Below are positions 1 to 10,159 of a stretch of 64,000 bases of DNA, one piece after another (within the stretch, counting starts at the first letter, position 1; the number at the start of each line of letters is the position of its first letter). The notes below the pieces were generated by a model. That model searched no databases. It had not been told where the DNA came from and worked only from the letters and a program-made list of their open reading frames with translations. This DNA is from Pycnococcus provasolii (lineage: Eukaryota; Chlorophyta; Pseudoscourfieldiophyceae; Pseudoscourfieldiales): positions 434,001 through 498,000 of the forward strand of contig CP150566.1 in assembly GCA_049487715.1 (NCBI GenBank). Reading direction: 5' to 3'. The position numbers were made by a program, and so were the translations under genes.

Positions 1-600
1 GATTTGTTCGAAGTGCTCCTGGTGCGCGCGCATGGCTGCGAGTTCCTCCTCCTCCATCACTTCCATCATGCCCTGCTCGAGCGTCTTGCCCACGAGAACC
101 TCGAGGATGGGCTCCACCTCGAAGTCGAAGTCGAAGAGTTCGCCGGGCAGGATCTGCGTGACAGCGTCGACGCCCGTTTTGGCGGGCACGAACAGCGGCG
201 TGGGCGGCCTGTCGATGAACGGGTCCGTCTGCACTGCGATGTCGCTCTCCGGGACGACGTCCGTGAGTTCCTCGAGGTAGGAGTCCGTCTGCACGTCCAT
301 GTGTCGTCGTCCTTCGACGGGGTCCGTCGCCGCGGGTCCTCGAATGTGTTTTGTGCGTCGTTTCACGGTCTTGGGCATTGACGCAGACTCGTCCGCGGGA
401 ACGGCGGGTACGATTTGCGCGGCGTACGTGTTACCTCGCACGACGCGTCGGTCGTACATGATGTTCATCGGGTAAGCACCCCCCACACCTGCGGGACCCA
501 TCTCTGGTGCAGGTCCGGCATCCCTGAACTTGCGTCCTGAGCGCACGGCACGCGGGTCGGACGCGAACGTGTACGGCTGCTCTGCGGAGGCCGCCACCAT
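1..600 (-). CDS. RSP3: Radial spoke protein 3 (RSP3/RSPH3), 3'-partial
   Basis: The 200 codons visible on the minus strand read without a stop from the ATG at 598-600 to the window edge. They follow the RSP3 family closely: MYDRRVVRGNTYAAQI near residues 53-68, a KRRTKHIRG block, two VQTD repeats, PPTPLFVPAKTGVDA, and the acidic FDFDFEVEPILEVLVGKTLEQ segment leading into MEEEELAAMRAH. In the family RSP3 is the scaffold of axonemal radial spokes, dimerises and carries the A-kinase anchoring helix. The rest of the protein lies to the left of the window. Its presence implies a motile 9+2 flagellum at some life stage. The ATG chosen fits the family N terminus. Function call is secure; only the missing 3' end is unknown. 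Confidence 0.95.
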   Translation of the reverse strand, partial: MVAASAEQPYTFASDPRAVRSGRKFRDAGPAPEMGPAGVGGAYPMNIMYDRRVVRGNTYAAQIVPAVPADESASMPKTVKRRTKHIRGPAATDPVEGRRHMDVQTDSYLEELTDVVPESDIAVQTDPFIDRPPTPLFVPAKTGVDAVTQILPGELFDFDFEVEPILEVLVGKTLEQGMMEVMEEEELAAMRAHQEHFEQI

Positions 601-607
601 AATAAAC

Positions 608-660
608 CTATAACAAGTAACAAAGAAGAAGAACTAAGGGAAAACAAGAAGGACACTTAC
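608..660 (-). other. Probable 5'-UTR intron of the RSP3 gene
   Basis: On the minus strand GTAAGTG (654-660) is a consensus donor. It is followed by a pyrimidine-rich run and TTATAG ending at 608, eight bases before the RSP3 start codon. Splicing would give a 53-base leader intron. If upstream sequence were coding it would join in frame, but the family start is the ATG at 600. Inferred from splice motifs only. Confidence 0.5.
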
Positions 661-1873
661 TTCAAAAGCCCTTGCAAGGCGCAACGCAATGGCCGGCCGC
701 GAGTGCTATGCAGTGGCCGCCTGGAGCGAGCGAGGGAGGGAGCGAGGGAGGACGAAGAGGCGAAGAGGGAGACGCACCCACCCACGCGAGGCGAAAGGCG
801 AGAGGCGGACGGCGACGGCGTTGACGTTGAATGAGAGCTCTCGTGCCCTCGTGCCCTCGCCTGAAGGCGTCGCTCAACTCCTCGCAGAACTCGCTGTGGT
901 TGTGGTCCACTCGCCCTTTCGCATCCCACCGTCACCCGGTCACCGACGCTGCCAGCTGCCTAACCTTACTCGCTCGACCAAAGGCTCACTGGGACGGACC
1001 GGCGGACCTCATCGCTCGACCATGGAGAGGTTGTGCACAGGACCGGCCGGCGGACGAGGCTCATCGCTCAATGCATTCGCTCGCCCATTATAACCTTCCC
1101 TTAACCTTCACCTACTGTATTCGCTACATAGTACTACATAGTGGTTCTTGCCGACCACGACACACGAGGGCGATGCATCTCTTTAAAAAGCTTCCTCGGT
1201 TCAGCCTCGGCAATCTGCATCTGTTCCTGTTCCTGTTGCCTGTCCCTGTTCCGTTCGTCTTCTTGGGCACAACACAACAACACAACAAGTCCCTAGGAAG
1301 GTCGGATTCCAAGAGAACAGAGTTTAGTCGGCCTCGAGCAATAATGAGGAGTTCCCCCATCTCATTGGAGACGAGTGTTGAGTGTCCATGCCTCCATGAT
1401 GGGCCGGCCGGTCAACCACCTCCTCGCTCGACAGACGACTCGACTACCATGGGTCGATCCCACCGTTCGCCATGGCCAAAGTCCAAAGAGACGCCTGTGC
1501 TACACTCTTTTTACCTACCGGGCCACAGGTGTATCCCCTGGGAATCTGCCCGGGACCTCGCCCCCGGGAAGGCGTGCTGCGCGTGCCCTGGCGAACCTCA
1601 CGGGAGCATGGAAACGGGAAGGGTGGGTGGGTTAGCTCACGAAAGCCGGAATGGCGTAGCCTGCTGGGGCATCCCTTGCGGCCGCAGCATGCCGATGGTG
1701 ATGCGAGCTCTTCAACGGCGAGTCTAAGCCGAGGGGCTGGTAGCCACCGCGCCCAGCTAGCAAGTCTCGAGTGTCTACATCTCATCATCTGGTAGATACT
1801 TTAGTTACATCATTATATCATTTCAACTATAGGAAAACAAAAAAAAGGAAAGGACAAAAAAAGGATATAAACA
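661..1873. other. Gene-free stretch between RSP3 and lipase genes
   Basis: This 1.2 kb separates two minus-strand genes and should hold the RSP3 promoter and the lipase 3' end. The open frames here (for example about 300 codons from 831) are rich in Arg, Pro and Ser, resemble no family I know, and look like chance frames in GC-rich DNA. A TTACA at 1805-1809 is TGTAA on the minus strand, 65 bases past the lipase stop, a likely poly(A) signal. A copy of the recurrent TGTATCCCC motif lies at 1530-1538. I see no RNA gene. Confidence 0.5.
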
Positions 1874-4579
1874 TCATATGTCTTCAGCAGTGATGTGCCT
1901 CCGTCGTGGTGGCACATCCTCGTCATTCTCCGCAATAATCACGCGGCGCATCTCCTCCTCCACGTTGCGCGTCCAGTTGCGCATGCTGCGCTCCGCATTC
2001 ACCGCAATGGACACGCGCCACATGTTCCGACGCTTGCGAAGCAGGCCAGCTATCCCAAGCGCATAGTGGAATGGGTTGTGGTAGCGGCTGATGAGGCCAT
2101 CCGGGCCATACGCGCTCGGATCGCCGAGCGTCTCCAACGGATGAGGCGTGTTCAACAGAGCGAAGTACGCGTCCATCACATTCGCAGCCTTCGGACGTGC
2201 ACCAGCCGCCTCTTCCTCGTCCGGGGTCAACGTCTGGCGCACCTGGGTGGCAAGGTGCCCAGATGGCTCGGCAAGCAGCCAGCAACCAACACCCTTGGGC
2301 AACATGGGGTGAGACGGTGAGATGTTGAAGCGATGCTCCTCGCCAGGCTGCAGGACGAGCGTCTCGCCGCAGGGCAGGTACATGACGCTCCTCTCCGCGC
2401 CGTGGAGGCACCCGTGATCCTTGAATGCCGTCGGGTTGACCGTCTGCAGCACGTTCGCCACCAGACTGTAGTCGCACGTGAACGCGCGGGGCACGATGTC
2501 GAGGTGCATCATGACATTGCGCACGTGGTTTGGGGGAAGCTTGAGCTTAGCGAGAACGCTCGACCGCGTGCGAAACGTGTCGTGCGTCGTCACGAAAGGA
2601 AGCGTCGACTTCGAGGAAGGCATGTCCATCGCCATGTCGCAAGCTCCATTCTTGCACGCTTCGCTGTCGCAGAACACGGACGCGGCGCCGAACGTGCAGA
2701 CGGGACGCTGCGCGCCGGTTGGAAGCACTCCTCGACAATGCAGCATGAGGCTGACGAGCGTTGCAAGACTCCCTCCGAGGCTGTGTCCGGTGAGGCACAA
2801 GTGCGCGGTACCCGGCGGGTGGTTCTTGAAGTGCTCCTCAATGAATGGCAGCAGAGTCGCGTACATGCTCAACGACTCCTCGTACATTCCACGGTGCACC
2901 CTGACATTTAACGACGGATCCTCAAAGTCAACGGGGTCGAACGCCACGTTGGTGCGCCACGAGGCGGCATTGTTGGAACCTTCGATGACGATGTACCTCG
3001 TCGCGGTTTTCTCGTCGTCGGCAATGAACCACTCCACGACCGGCGGAGATGATGCTGCAGTTGTGGAGGAGGAGGAGGAGGAGGAGGAGGCGTTGTTGCC
3101 GTCGTCGCCTGCCGGCTCGCTGTTTAGTGTATCATCAATTGCCTGAGCAATGTCGTGCGCGGTGGTCCCCTCATCACTTGATGCGAGCGATTCTGCAGCC
3201 TCGCTGACGACGCGTGCAGCTGCGCGTGCAGCCACGGGCGCGGCGCCAGAAACCGTGCTCATCACCGCGGTGATTGTAGCAACAGCCGCACCACCACCTT
3301 TTACCGCATGCTGGAAGATGCTCGATCGGGTGGTTGGCTTCGCCTCATCTTGGTTGGAGGAGGAGGAGGAGGTGGAGGTGGTGGTGGTGGTGGTGGTGGT
3401 GGTGGAGGAGGCGGTGGAAAAAGAAGAGACGTTCAGATCTTCCTCAGAAGAGGAGAGCGGCTCGTCAGCGAGGACGGCACCACTGTTTCGCACGAGGTCA
3501 AACTCCGCGGCTTTGAAGCGCCGTGGCGAACCAGGGTCGTCAACTCCGTCGACGCGTGCTAGGTCACCGTACACGTCAGCATCCACAACCTCCTTGTCCT
3601 TTATGTCCTTTTTGGCTTTCTCCGCCTCCTCGAACGACGAGGTGACGAGTGTGAGACCAAACCTTCGCCTGAGAGCGTGGTGGACGGGTATGTCGCGGAG
3701 GTAGTACACCATGTTGCACATCGTTGCGAGCATGCGCAGTTGTCGCAACTCCTTGGTGGGAATCTTCTGAAGGTATTCCGAAATGTCGAGGAACTCCTGC
3801 TGTTGCGTTTTTGAGGTAGAGATGTTGTTGGTGGCAACGGTTGTCTCGCCGCCGTCGTCCTCGTCGTCGTCGGCTAGTGTGCCGTTTGTGTACAACGCGA
3901 AGAGTGCGTCTGCATCTTCAGCCGTCCACAACATGGTTGCATCAGATTCGTCCGAGTCGTCGTCCTTTGTGGTGGTGGTGGTGGTGGTGGTGGTGGTGGT
4001 TGTGGTGATGATGGCGTCATCTTGCTTCTGCTCCGTGTCCGGGCTGATTCCCAGGCGTGTCAGCAGAGCCCGTATGCGCGTTCGGTTGTTCGACGTCTGC
4101 GGCTTTGTGTTGTTGTTGTGCACATCCAAGTTGTCGAGTTTTGGTGAAGACGAGGAGTCGGACGAGGGTGAGGATGAGGATGAGGATGAGTCGGAGGATG
4201 CCGTTTGCTCGGAGAGTGCGGCGGACTTGTGCAGATGATGTTTTTGCTGGTTGCTTTGGTGCCCGTCCCCACGGTGACGATGCTTCCCAAGCAGCTGCTG
4301 CTCGTTGAAACGATGAACAAGGGCGTAGGCCTCACGCAGGTTGATGAGAGCTCCGGGGCAGCGCGTAGGTTGTTGTCGCCCACGCAAGAGTGGTGCACCA
4401 CTACCACTACCGCCCAAGCCACGCCCACCACGCGAAACGCCTGAGCATGAGGAGGAGCTCCTGCTACTACGAGGTATCATGAGAGCAGACACACACGAAG
4501 CAGAAGTGGAGAATGAAGAGCGGATTCGTTGAGGCTCCGAAGAAACGGAACCGGGGCGGGCGGGGGAAGACGAACGCAT
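1874..4579 (-). CDS. Class 3 lipase of the plastid PLIP (phospholipase A1-like) type
   Basis: A 901-residue single-exon protein. The catalytic half (about 550-870) carries the alpha/beta-hydrolase nucleophile elbow GHSLGG (598-603, Ser600), RPVCTFGAASVFC, and the Asp-containing HLDIVPRAF (692-700). After these come a DHGCLHG block and the ending FLNTPHPLE-like / DPSAYGPDG pattern typical of Arabidopsis PLIP1-3 plastid lipases, which release acyl chains from plastid glycerolipids. The N-terminal half is serine-rich, plausibly a plastid transit region, followed by a conserved-looking segment (265-345: ELRQLRMLATMCNMVYYL). It is interrupted by Ser, Thr and Asp runs encoded by triplet repeats, so the protein is longer than plant relatives. 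It starts at an ATG (4577-4579). Exact lipid substrate is unknown. Confidence 0.88.
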   Translation of the reverse strand: MRSSSPARPGSVSSEPQRIRSSFSTSASCVSALMIPRSSRSSSSCSGVSRGGRGLGGSGSGAPLLRGRQQPTRCPGALINLREAYALVHRFNEQQLLGKHRHRGDGHQSNQQKHHLHKSAALSEQTASSDSSSSSSSPSSDSSSSPKLDNLDVHNNNTKPQTSNNRTRIRALLTRLGISPDTEQKQDDAIITTTTTTTTTTTTTKDDDSDESDATMLWTAEDADALFALYTNGTLADDDEDDGGETTVATNNISTSKTQQQEFLDISEYLQKIPTKELRQLRMLATMCNMVYYLRDIPVHHALRRRFGLTLVTSSFEEAEKAKKDIKDKEVVDADVYGDLARVDGVDDPGSPRRFKAAEFDLVRNSGAVLADEPLSSSEEDLNVSSFSTASSTTTTTTTTTSTSSSSSNQDEAKPTTRSSIFQHAVKGGGAAVATITAVMSTVSGAAPVAARAAARVVSEAAESLASSDEGTTAHDIAQAIDDTLNSEPAGDDGNNASSSSSSSSTTAASSPPVVEWFIADDEKTATRYIVIEGSNNAASWRTNVAFDPVDFEDPSLNVRVHRGMYEESLSMYATLLPFIEEHFKNHPPGTAHLCLTGHSLGGSLATLVSLMLHCRGVLPTGAQRPVCTFGAASVFCDSEACKNGACDMAMDMPSSKSTLPFVTTHDTFRTRSSVLAKLKLPPNHVRNVMMHLDIVPRAFTCDYSLVANVLQTVNPTAFKDHGCLHGAERSVMYLPCGETLVLQPGEEHRFNISPSHPMLPKGVGCWLLAEPSGHLATQVRQTLTPDEEEAAGARPKAANVMDAYFALLNTPHPLETLGDPSAYGPDGLISRYHNPFHYALGIAGLLRKRRNMWRVSIAVNAERSMRNWTRNVEEEMRRVIIAENDEDVPPRRRHITAEDI
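3356..3417. repeat. GGA/GGT triplet repeat inside the lipase gene
   Basis: An imperfect (GGA)n(GGT)n run, read on the coding minus strand as Thr/Ser codons (residues about 388-407). It lengthens a linker ahead of the catalytic domain. A second (GGT)n run at 3970-4001 encodes a Thr tract near residues 191-204. Confidence 0.9.
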
Positions 4580-5597
4580 GCAGCCCTTCCCTCCTTCCCG
4601 GCTGCCCGCGGGGGAGGGCCGGAGGGGGGGAGGGCGCGGTTTAGGCGAGCTCCGAAACCAGGTTTCTGCAGGAAACTTCGAATGAAAACAAGCGTTTGGT
4701 GAATTTGGTCGGTGCTTCTGGTCGGGGGAATTCCAGAAGAGAATGACGTGTCGTTTCGAAGCCGCGTTTCCTCACTTCTCAATTCTGCGTTCGTGGTTAG
4801 AATTCCTCACCCTTTCGCCATATCTTACCCGCATTTCTCCTCGGAAACGGGAAACCCCTTCTCGGGTTCCCCAACTCTAACCTTACCCTACCCGGTAAAG
4901 GTTTAGGGTAAGGTCTAAAATAACTTACGGGAGGTGGTAATTTTCATGCTCATGCTTGTCTTGTCTTGTCTTGTCTTGTCGTCCTCCTGGCACCTGGTGC
5001 TTCTCCATGGTCGTCTTGCTCGTCTTGCTGACACCTGCCTGTCTGTGCCTGTCGTGCTGCTTCGCATCCTCAAGTGGCTCTCAAGGGTCCTCAAGAAGCA
5101 GCCAAGGGTCACGCCGCAGTAAACCTCTCTCAAACTCAAACTTGATTTCCTTCGACGAAAACGTACTGTACCTCGTAAACCTTTACCTTACTACCGTCCA
5201 CCTGCCCTGGCAGCCCTGCCCTGCGAACCAGCTCAATGGCCCATGAGCTCACAGGTATGGCAACTGGCCAGCGAGCTCATCGGGTCACCCTCGAGAGGCT
5301 CTTGACCACGTGAATAGCCGTCTTACAAGACCGGCCAATCATCATGTGCTCAATACAGTCTAATGGAGGAGCCTCGCGAGGGGAGGTCTTGCACCAAAGG
5401 CGCTACCTTTAAAATACTAAGGGAGCACAAAGGGGAAGCACCACGCCAGCAATGGTAAAGGTACAGTACATAGCAAGTTGAAGTGGGAAAAAAAGACCCA
5501 GTTCTTCGGATTATTGGTTCGGGGTTTTGAACTTTGAACTTTGAAGAAAGAAGCAGTTCGGGGTTCCCATATTGTTCGATATTCCTCGCGCGCTCAT
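4580..5597. other. Divergent intergenic region, lipase / RING ligase
   Basis: About 1 kb between divergent starts, so it should hold both promoters. Visible: a (CTTGT)5 pentanucleotide run at 4955-4981, a TACCCGGTA palindrome at 4889-4897 next to a TTTAGGGT telobox-like string near 4901, and no convincing open frame. The frame upstream of the RING gene stays open back to 5541 but has no ATG before 5598. Confidence 0.5.
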
Positions 5598-7886
5598 ATG
5601 GCGTGCGCGCACTCTGGTGACGGCAGAGGCTTGTCAAAGGAGATCGAGTGTGGCAGATGTAGTCAGTCGTCAGCAGCAGCAGCAGCAGTATCTCGCCGGT
5701 ATCCTTATGCTCATGGACGACGACGCACGCGGGTTAGGTTGGATAGGCGGTTGCACAATGGAGTAGGCATCAGTCATCCGTCGTTGATTGGCGCTTCCCT
5801 TCATTCTAGGCGCTTCATCCTCCTCCGCTATCTTGCAGTGGTGTCCTTGCTCATAGCAGGATTCATCGCGCCTGCTGACGCATACTCCTCCTCGTCGTCG
5901 TCAGCGTCTTCGTCCCCCAAGCCTAATAACAAGAGCGGGGGGGGCATACCTATAGAAGGCACGTTCAAGGGGGCGTGGGTGCTCCAAGACGACGATGTTG
6001 ACAACAACTACCACGGAAGGGCTGATGAAACGAATCATAAGAATCACAACAAGCCACCCCAAGGGGATGCTGCTGCTGCTGCCGCCACAAACTCACCTGG
6101 TGGGAACAACGCATCCTCCTCCTCCTCCTCCTCCACAACATCGTCAGCATTCTCAGGTAGCTTTACCAAAGCACGGCGTGGTTCCGTCGTGATCCGACTC
6201 GCCGTTACGAAACCAAACTCCAACACGACGACCCTACCAACCATCGTCGGAGAGGTCACCTTGCGTAACGGACACGTCGCGGGCATTGGAAGTCCAGAAG
6301 ATGACGTGCAGTTCTACGCCTTTGGCGTCTACATTGCCGACTTGAAAAAAGCGCACATCCTTCTCGCAACGCGTGCCGCAGCAGCAGCAGCAGCCGAAGA
6401 GGCTAGTGGAAGGCACCACCAGCACGCCAACATGCTCGCACACGCACGTGTCACCGCACCGTTTACCGAACTCGACGACTCGCCGGAGCACTTCAAGGCT
6501 CTTCGCCACGTTGCCACGGAGTATGCAAACGCACATTTAGCGTTCGGTTGGCACCCGCTCGACAACATGAAGGGCGAAACCGCCAAGGCGATCAGAGACG
6601 AGGTGAGTGCCGCACGATCGAAGACGGACAAGAGCGACAACGTCGTCGCCACAAAAAATCATCTGCAGTTGCGTCGCACGTGCGCATTTCGCCTCACATT
6701 GCATGAGACAGAAGATGACAGCCTGCAGGGCGCGATCGAGTCAAGCACGTGCGGCGACGCCGTTCCTCCCATCAGCCTAAACGCGACGCGCATCAACACG
6801 GAACTCATCGCGCGGTACCGGTATCAGCCAAGCCGGTATGCCGGCTTCGCGGCATTCGTCGCCATCCTGCAGGGAGGAGCGCTCGGAATCCAGCTAAGCC
6901 ACGCACCTCACGGTTCCGCGGCGAGTCGAGTCAGCATGCTGAGCGTGGGAAACATGGCACTCATCGACTCGTACCTGAGCCTCGCACATCTCGCCGCAGC
7001 TGTAGTAGCACCGTACGCCGCGGGCAGTTTCCTCGTCGCCTCATCCTTCTTCTTTTTGACATTCACCGCAGGAAGCTTCCGCGCCGTCGTCACGACGCTA
7101 CGTGCACGCCATCCAGACTTTTTCCAGGACTGGGCGGGAACGCGGCGCGCGCTCGCGACGCTGTACGCACGATTCTACGGCGCACTGCTTGCGATTACAT
7201 TTGGCGTGTACCAGCTGCGTGCATTCCCAAAGACGACAGCTTTGCTGATCAGCCAGTTTTACTGGCTCCCACAGATTGCACTGACGGCGTACGAAGGTGG
7301 CAGTGGAACTTTCCGAAGGAGAAGTGGTGGCGGCGGTGGCGATGACGCGCAGCAAATGGGTGACGTGGAGGCGCCATCGCCGGCGGCTTCCGCGGCGGCG
7401 GGGACGGCGACGACAACAACAACAACACCTGCTCTACCGCCATCTCCGACAGCAAGAACGTCATCGGTCGCCGCTCCCCTCGACCGCAATTACATACTGC
7501 TAACTTCCATTAGTCGGCTTTTGCTTCTCATGTACTTTACGACGTGCCCCAGCAACCTGCTGAACCTATCTACGGACGTACCATACTTTCTCTTTGCGGC
7601 GTTCGTCGTGGGCGGACAGGCAGCACTCCTTCACCTGCAGGCGACGTACGGTGCACGTTGCTTTATTCCCGCATCTCTTGCTCGTTACCTTCCACGTCGC
7701 TATTCCTACAAACGACCTCTGCCAGCCGGTGCAGCTCAGATGGACTGTGTGATTTGCATGACCCCTCTCTCGTCGCCTCATATGGTGGCTCCATGCAACC
7801 ACGCGTTCCACGAGTCGTGCCTGTCTCGCTGGATGGATGTGAAGTTGGAGTGTCCCACATGTCGGCGTGCGCTCGAGCCTCCGTGA
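5598..7886 (+). CDS. Membrane RING-H2 E3 ubiquitin ligase, FLY1/Tul1 type
   Basis: 762 residues from the first ATG. A signal-anchor (about 73-94, FILLRYLAVVSLLIAGFIA) is followed by a Ser/His-rich lumenal region. About seven hydrophobic segments lie between residues about 410 and 700, including the family-like FYWLPQIALTAYEG and ISRLLLLMYFTTCPSN. The last 45 residues are a RING-H2: CVIC...PCNHAFHESC...CPTC (C3H2C3). This order of lumenal domain, multispan membrane part and C-terminal RING matches yeast Tul1 and plant FLYING SAUCER proteins, Golgi/endosomal ligases of membrane-protein quality control. The N terminus before the signal anchor is Arg-rich and unusually long, so the true start could be later. 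TGTAA follows the stop by about 58 bases. Confidence 0.83.
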   Translation: MACAHSGDGRGLSKEIECGRCSQSSAAAAAVSRRYPYAHGRRRTRVRLDRRLHNGVGISHPSLIGASLHSRRFILLRYLAVVSLLIAGFIAPADAYSSSSSSASSSPKPNNKSGGGIPIEGTFKGAWVLQDDDVDNNYHGRADETNHKNHNKPPQGDAAAAAATNSPGGNNASSSSSSSTTSSAFSGSFTKARRGSVVIRLAVTKPNSNTTTLPTIVGEVTLRNGHVAGIGSPEDDVQFYAFGVYIADLKKAHILLATRAAAAAAAEEASGRHHQHANMLAHARVTAPFTELDDSPEHFKALRHVATEYANAHLAFGWHPLDNMKGETAKAIRDEVSAARSKTDKSDNVVATKNHLQLRRTCAFRLTLHETEDDSLQGAIESSTCGDAVPPISLNATRINTELIARYRYQPSRYAGFAAFVAILQGGALGIQLSHAPHGSAASRVSMLSVGNMALIDSYLSLAHLAAAVVAPYAAGSFLVASSFFFLTFTAGSFRAVVTTLRARHPDFFQDWAGTRRALATLYARFYGALLAITFGVYQLRAFPKTTALLISQFYWLPQIALTAYEGGSGTFRRRSGGGGGDDAQQMGDVEAPSPAASAAAGTATTTTTTPALPPSPTARTSSVAAPLDRNYILLTSISRLLLLMYFTTCPSNLLNLSTDVPYFLFAAFVVGGQAALLHLQATYGARCFIPASLARYLPRRYSYKRPLPAGAAQMDCVICMTPLSSPHMVAPCNHAFHESCLSRWMDVKLECPTCRRALEPP

Positions 7887-7984
7887 TTTTCAATTTATTG
7901 TGATAGTACTTTTGTACCCTAGTCTACTGAACTGGTGTTTTGTTGTAAAGAAAAAGAATTTTGAAGAGTTTATTTCTACTATGA

Positions 7985-9304
7985 TTACAGCCTGTGCGAG
8001 GTTGGACCGCTTTGGTCCCCAAATCCTGCGGAGACGAGTGCGGCACGTGCGAGCTCGAAGGCGGTTAGCGTCACAGCCGCGGACGGTGCCGCCTTGAGGA
8101 GACTCGGGTTAAGTCCTCTGTAGAATCCACGTATGCCCTCGTGGCGATACATTGTCGCGGCGTACTGCACGAGACTGAGTCGGCTGACATTCTGCGACAC
8201 GCGCCTTCCATATCTGAGACTCCGTGGCAAACCAGCCACCTGGTATCTCTTCTTGAGCACGTCGAGTGGATGCGTCGCCGCCTTGGCAAGTATGCCCGCA
8301 GCCAATCCACACACGAAACTCTTCGTGGCTTGGTTTCCACTGATTTGTAGAGAGTCCCAGCGTTCACGGAGGAGGTCGTACACGCCAAATTGCAGTGCCG
8401 CGTACGGCACGATTTCGAGGAACGTAGGTGCGACACCGGCGTACAGACCTCGTATGCCACGCGTTTCCAGCGTGTGCAGTGCGGCATCCCAGGTCGTTCG
8501 AAAGACGGCTGGTTCGCCTTGTGCGGCAAGCACCGTCCTTAGGTAGTCAAACGGATAGCTCGCGAACGTCGCCACGACGCCTGCGGCAGCACCAGATCCG
8601 AACGAAATCAGCTGTTTGTTTTTTGTTTCGTCCACCTTGAGGTTTGCGCATACGTCTCGAACGACGCGTAGTGTTGCAAACTGCACAGCACAGTACGGGA
8701 TGGAGAGCATCTGCGCGGGTACTGTACCTCTCCAGAGCCCCTTCAGTCCTTCCTCGCGTATGATACTCGAGAATGCCTGCCTTGCCGACGAGTACTTCTG
8801 CGACATCATTGAGCTTTCCACCTGTACCTGCAGCCTGATTTTGATGACGTCGAGAGGCTGCACGACTAATCGCGAGATGCATCCCGCGAACGCACCCGCG
8901 ACGGCGTCGACGTCGACAAACTGCCTGATGTGTTTGTTGTTCGCTTTCGTCGCCAGAAGCGCGAGGGAGTTAACCCCAGGAGGAGGTGGGGTCGTCGTAT
9001 TAACGTTAACATCCGACATCATCGGTGCACCGAGTTGAGAGGAGCGCGGAGGAGCACCCCTTGATGAGGGAGACGGAGTTGGCGACAAGGATGAAGAAGG
9101 AGAAGGCGACGAAGAAGGAGAAGGCGACGAAGAAGGAGAAGGCAACGAAGCAGGAGAAGAAGAAGGAGAAGGCAACGAAGCAGACGAAGAAGCTGACGAG
9201 GAAGGCGAAGAAGAAGAGGAGATCTCAAGCACAGACGTCACCATCCGCGAAGGACTCCGCGTCCGTCCCGTCGTCGTCGATGTCGACGTTGATGAAGGCG
9301 CCAT
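7985..9304 (-). CDS. Mitochondrial carrier, thiamine diphosphate transporter-like (SLC25A19 type)
   Basis: Three Solcar repeats are clear, each with the Px(D/E) signature: PLDVIKIRLQ, PFDYLRTVLA and PLDVLKKRYQ, plus GLKGLWRGTVP, GIRGLYAGVAP and GIRGFYRGLNP loops. Sequence around the first and second repeats (YCAVQFATL, EIVPYAALQFGVYD) is closest to the thiamine diphosphate carriers of the mitochondrial inner membrane. The first ~93 residues are a Ser/Pro run from (TCC/TCG) repeats that the family lacks. ATGs at about 9022-9025 (MMSDVNV) would remove it and are the likelier start, although 9304 is the first ATG in frame. The stop TAA sits inside TGTAA, so the stop and a poly(A) signal may coincide. 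Confidence 0.85.
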   Translation of the reverse strand: MAPSSTSTSTTTGRTRSPSRMVTSVLEISSSSSPSSSASSSASLPSPSSSPASLPSPSSSPSPSSSPSPSSSLSPTPSPSSRGAPPRSSQLGAPMMSDVNVNTTTPPPPGVNSLALLATKANNKHIRQFVDVDAVAGAFAGCISRLVVQPLDVIKIRLQVQVESSMMSQKYSSARQAFSSIIREEGLKGLWRGTVPAQMLSIPYCAVQFATLRVVRDVCANLKVDETKNKQLISFGSGAAAGVVATFASYPFDYLRTVLAAQGEPAVFRTTWDAALHTLETRGIRGLYAGVAPTFLEIVPYAALQFGVYDLLRERWDSLQISGNQATKSFVCGLAAGILAKAATHPLDVLKKRYQVAGLPRSLRYGRRVSQNVSRLSLVQYAATMYRHEGIRGFYRGLNPSLLKAAPSAAVTLTAFELARAALVSAGFGDQSGPTSHRL

Positions 9305-9394
9305 CACGGACGATTGATCGGGGGTGATGTGAGTGCTGGAAAAAAGAAGGGGAATCTACGGTGAAATCGACCTTAGTTCGGGTTTTGGAGAATC

Positions 9395-9671
9395 ATGGCC
9401 GGAGCACAAACGCTGCGCAACCAGCGCCTACAGCACCTCCGCGATCATGCGCGTGACTACATTGGAAAACGTGTCGCTCGAACGTTCGATGGCACAGTGT
9501 ACCATGGAATAGTCACTGCATACGACGCCGACGCCAAGTGGTGGCGGATCCGCTATGACGATGACGACGAAGAGGAGCGTAATGCTCAGCAGCTACTACC
9601 TATGTTCCCGCAGCGCTGCGATAGCGCCAAGTCCAAGAAGCGCAAAACGCGAGATGAAGTTGACGACGACG

Positions 9672-9702
<31 letters not shown>

Positions 9703-10159
9703 AGACGATGAAGACGATGACGAAGACGACGACGATGCTGAGATCGCTGCAGCCGGCGCTAGGCTTGTTGGTTCGCGGAGGCTTCGCTCGGCAGCTCCGA
9801 TTCAACCTGCGGCTCGAGCGGCTCCCGGCAGCGACGTGGCAGTGCTGGTTCGCAGGCTGAACAAATTCAAGTACGCCGGCTTGAGAGAATGGCTGCCCGG
9901 CTTTGACAAGAAGCTGTGCGCGCGACTCGTGGCGGCGCGACCGTTTTCGGCGTCGACCATGGAGGAGCTCACCGAGGACCTGCAGCGGTGCGAGGGGATC
10001 GCGCGAGAGCGCGCGGAAAATATCATCGTGGCGATGCAGCAGCACGACGCGCGCGTCCAGCGTGGTGCTGCCGCACACCCCTCTAATAATTCATCAGAGC
10101 TAAAAAAATCAAACGAGAAGCGCGCGAAGAAGCGCGCGAAGAAGCGCGCGAAGAAGTAA
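9395..10159 (+). CDS. Tudor/Agenet-like and helix-hairpin-helix protein, probably nuclear
   Basis: 254 residues. Residues 20-68 (YIGKRVARTFDGTVYHGIVTAYDADAKWWRIRYDDDDEEE) look like the small beta-barrel of PTM/Agenet/Tudor chromatin readers. A 25-residue Asp/Glu run follows (about 88-115). Residues about 150-215 are helical: KYAGLREWLPGFDKKLCARLV then LQRCEGIARERAENII, like a helix-hairpin-helix module. The tail is a tandem KKRA repeat, a strong nuclear localisation signal. This suggests a chromatin- or nucleic-acid-associated protein. No family name fits the whole; the function is inferred from domain look only. It starts at a clear ATG and shows no intron. Confidence 0.75.

Noticed and set aside
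831-1727. A 298-codon plus-strand open frame in the RSP3 upstream region
   Set aside because: Starts with ATG but has no family resemblance, and its composition matches chance frames in this GC-rich DNA.
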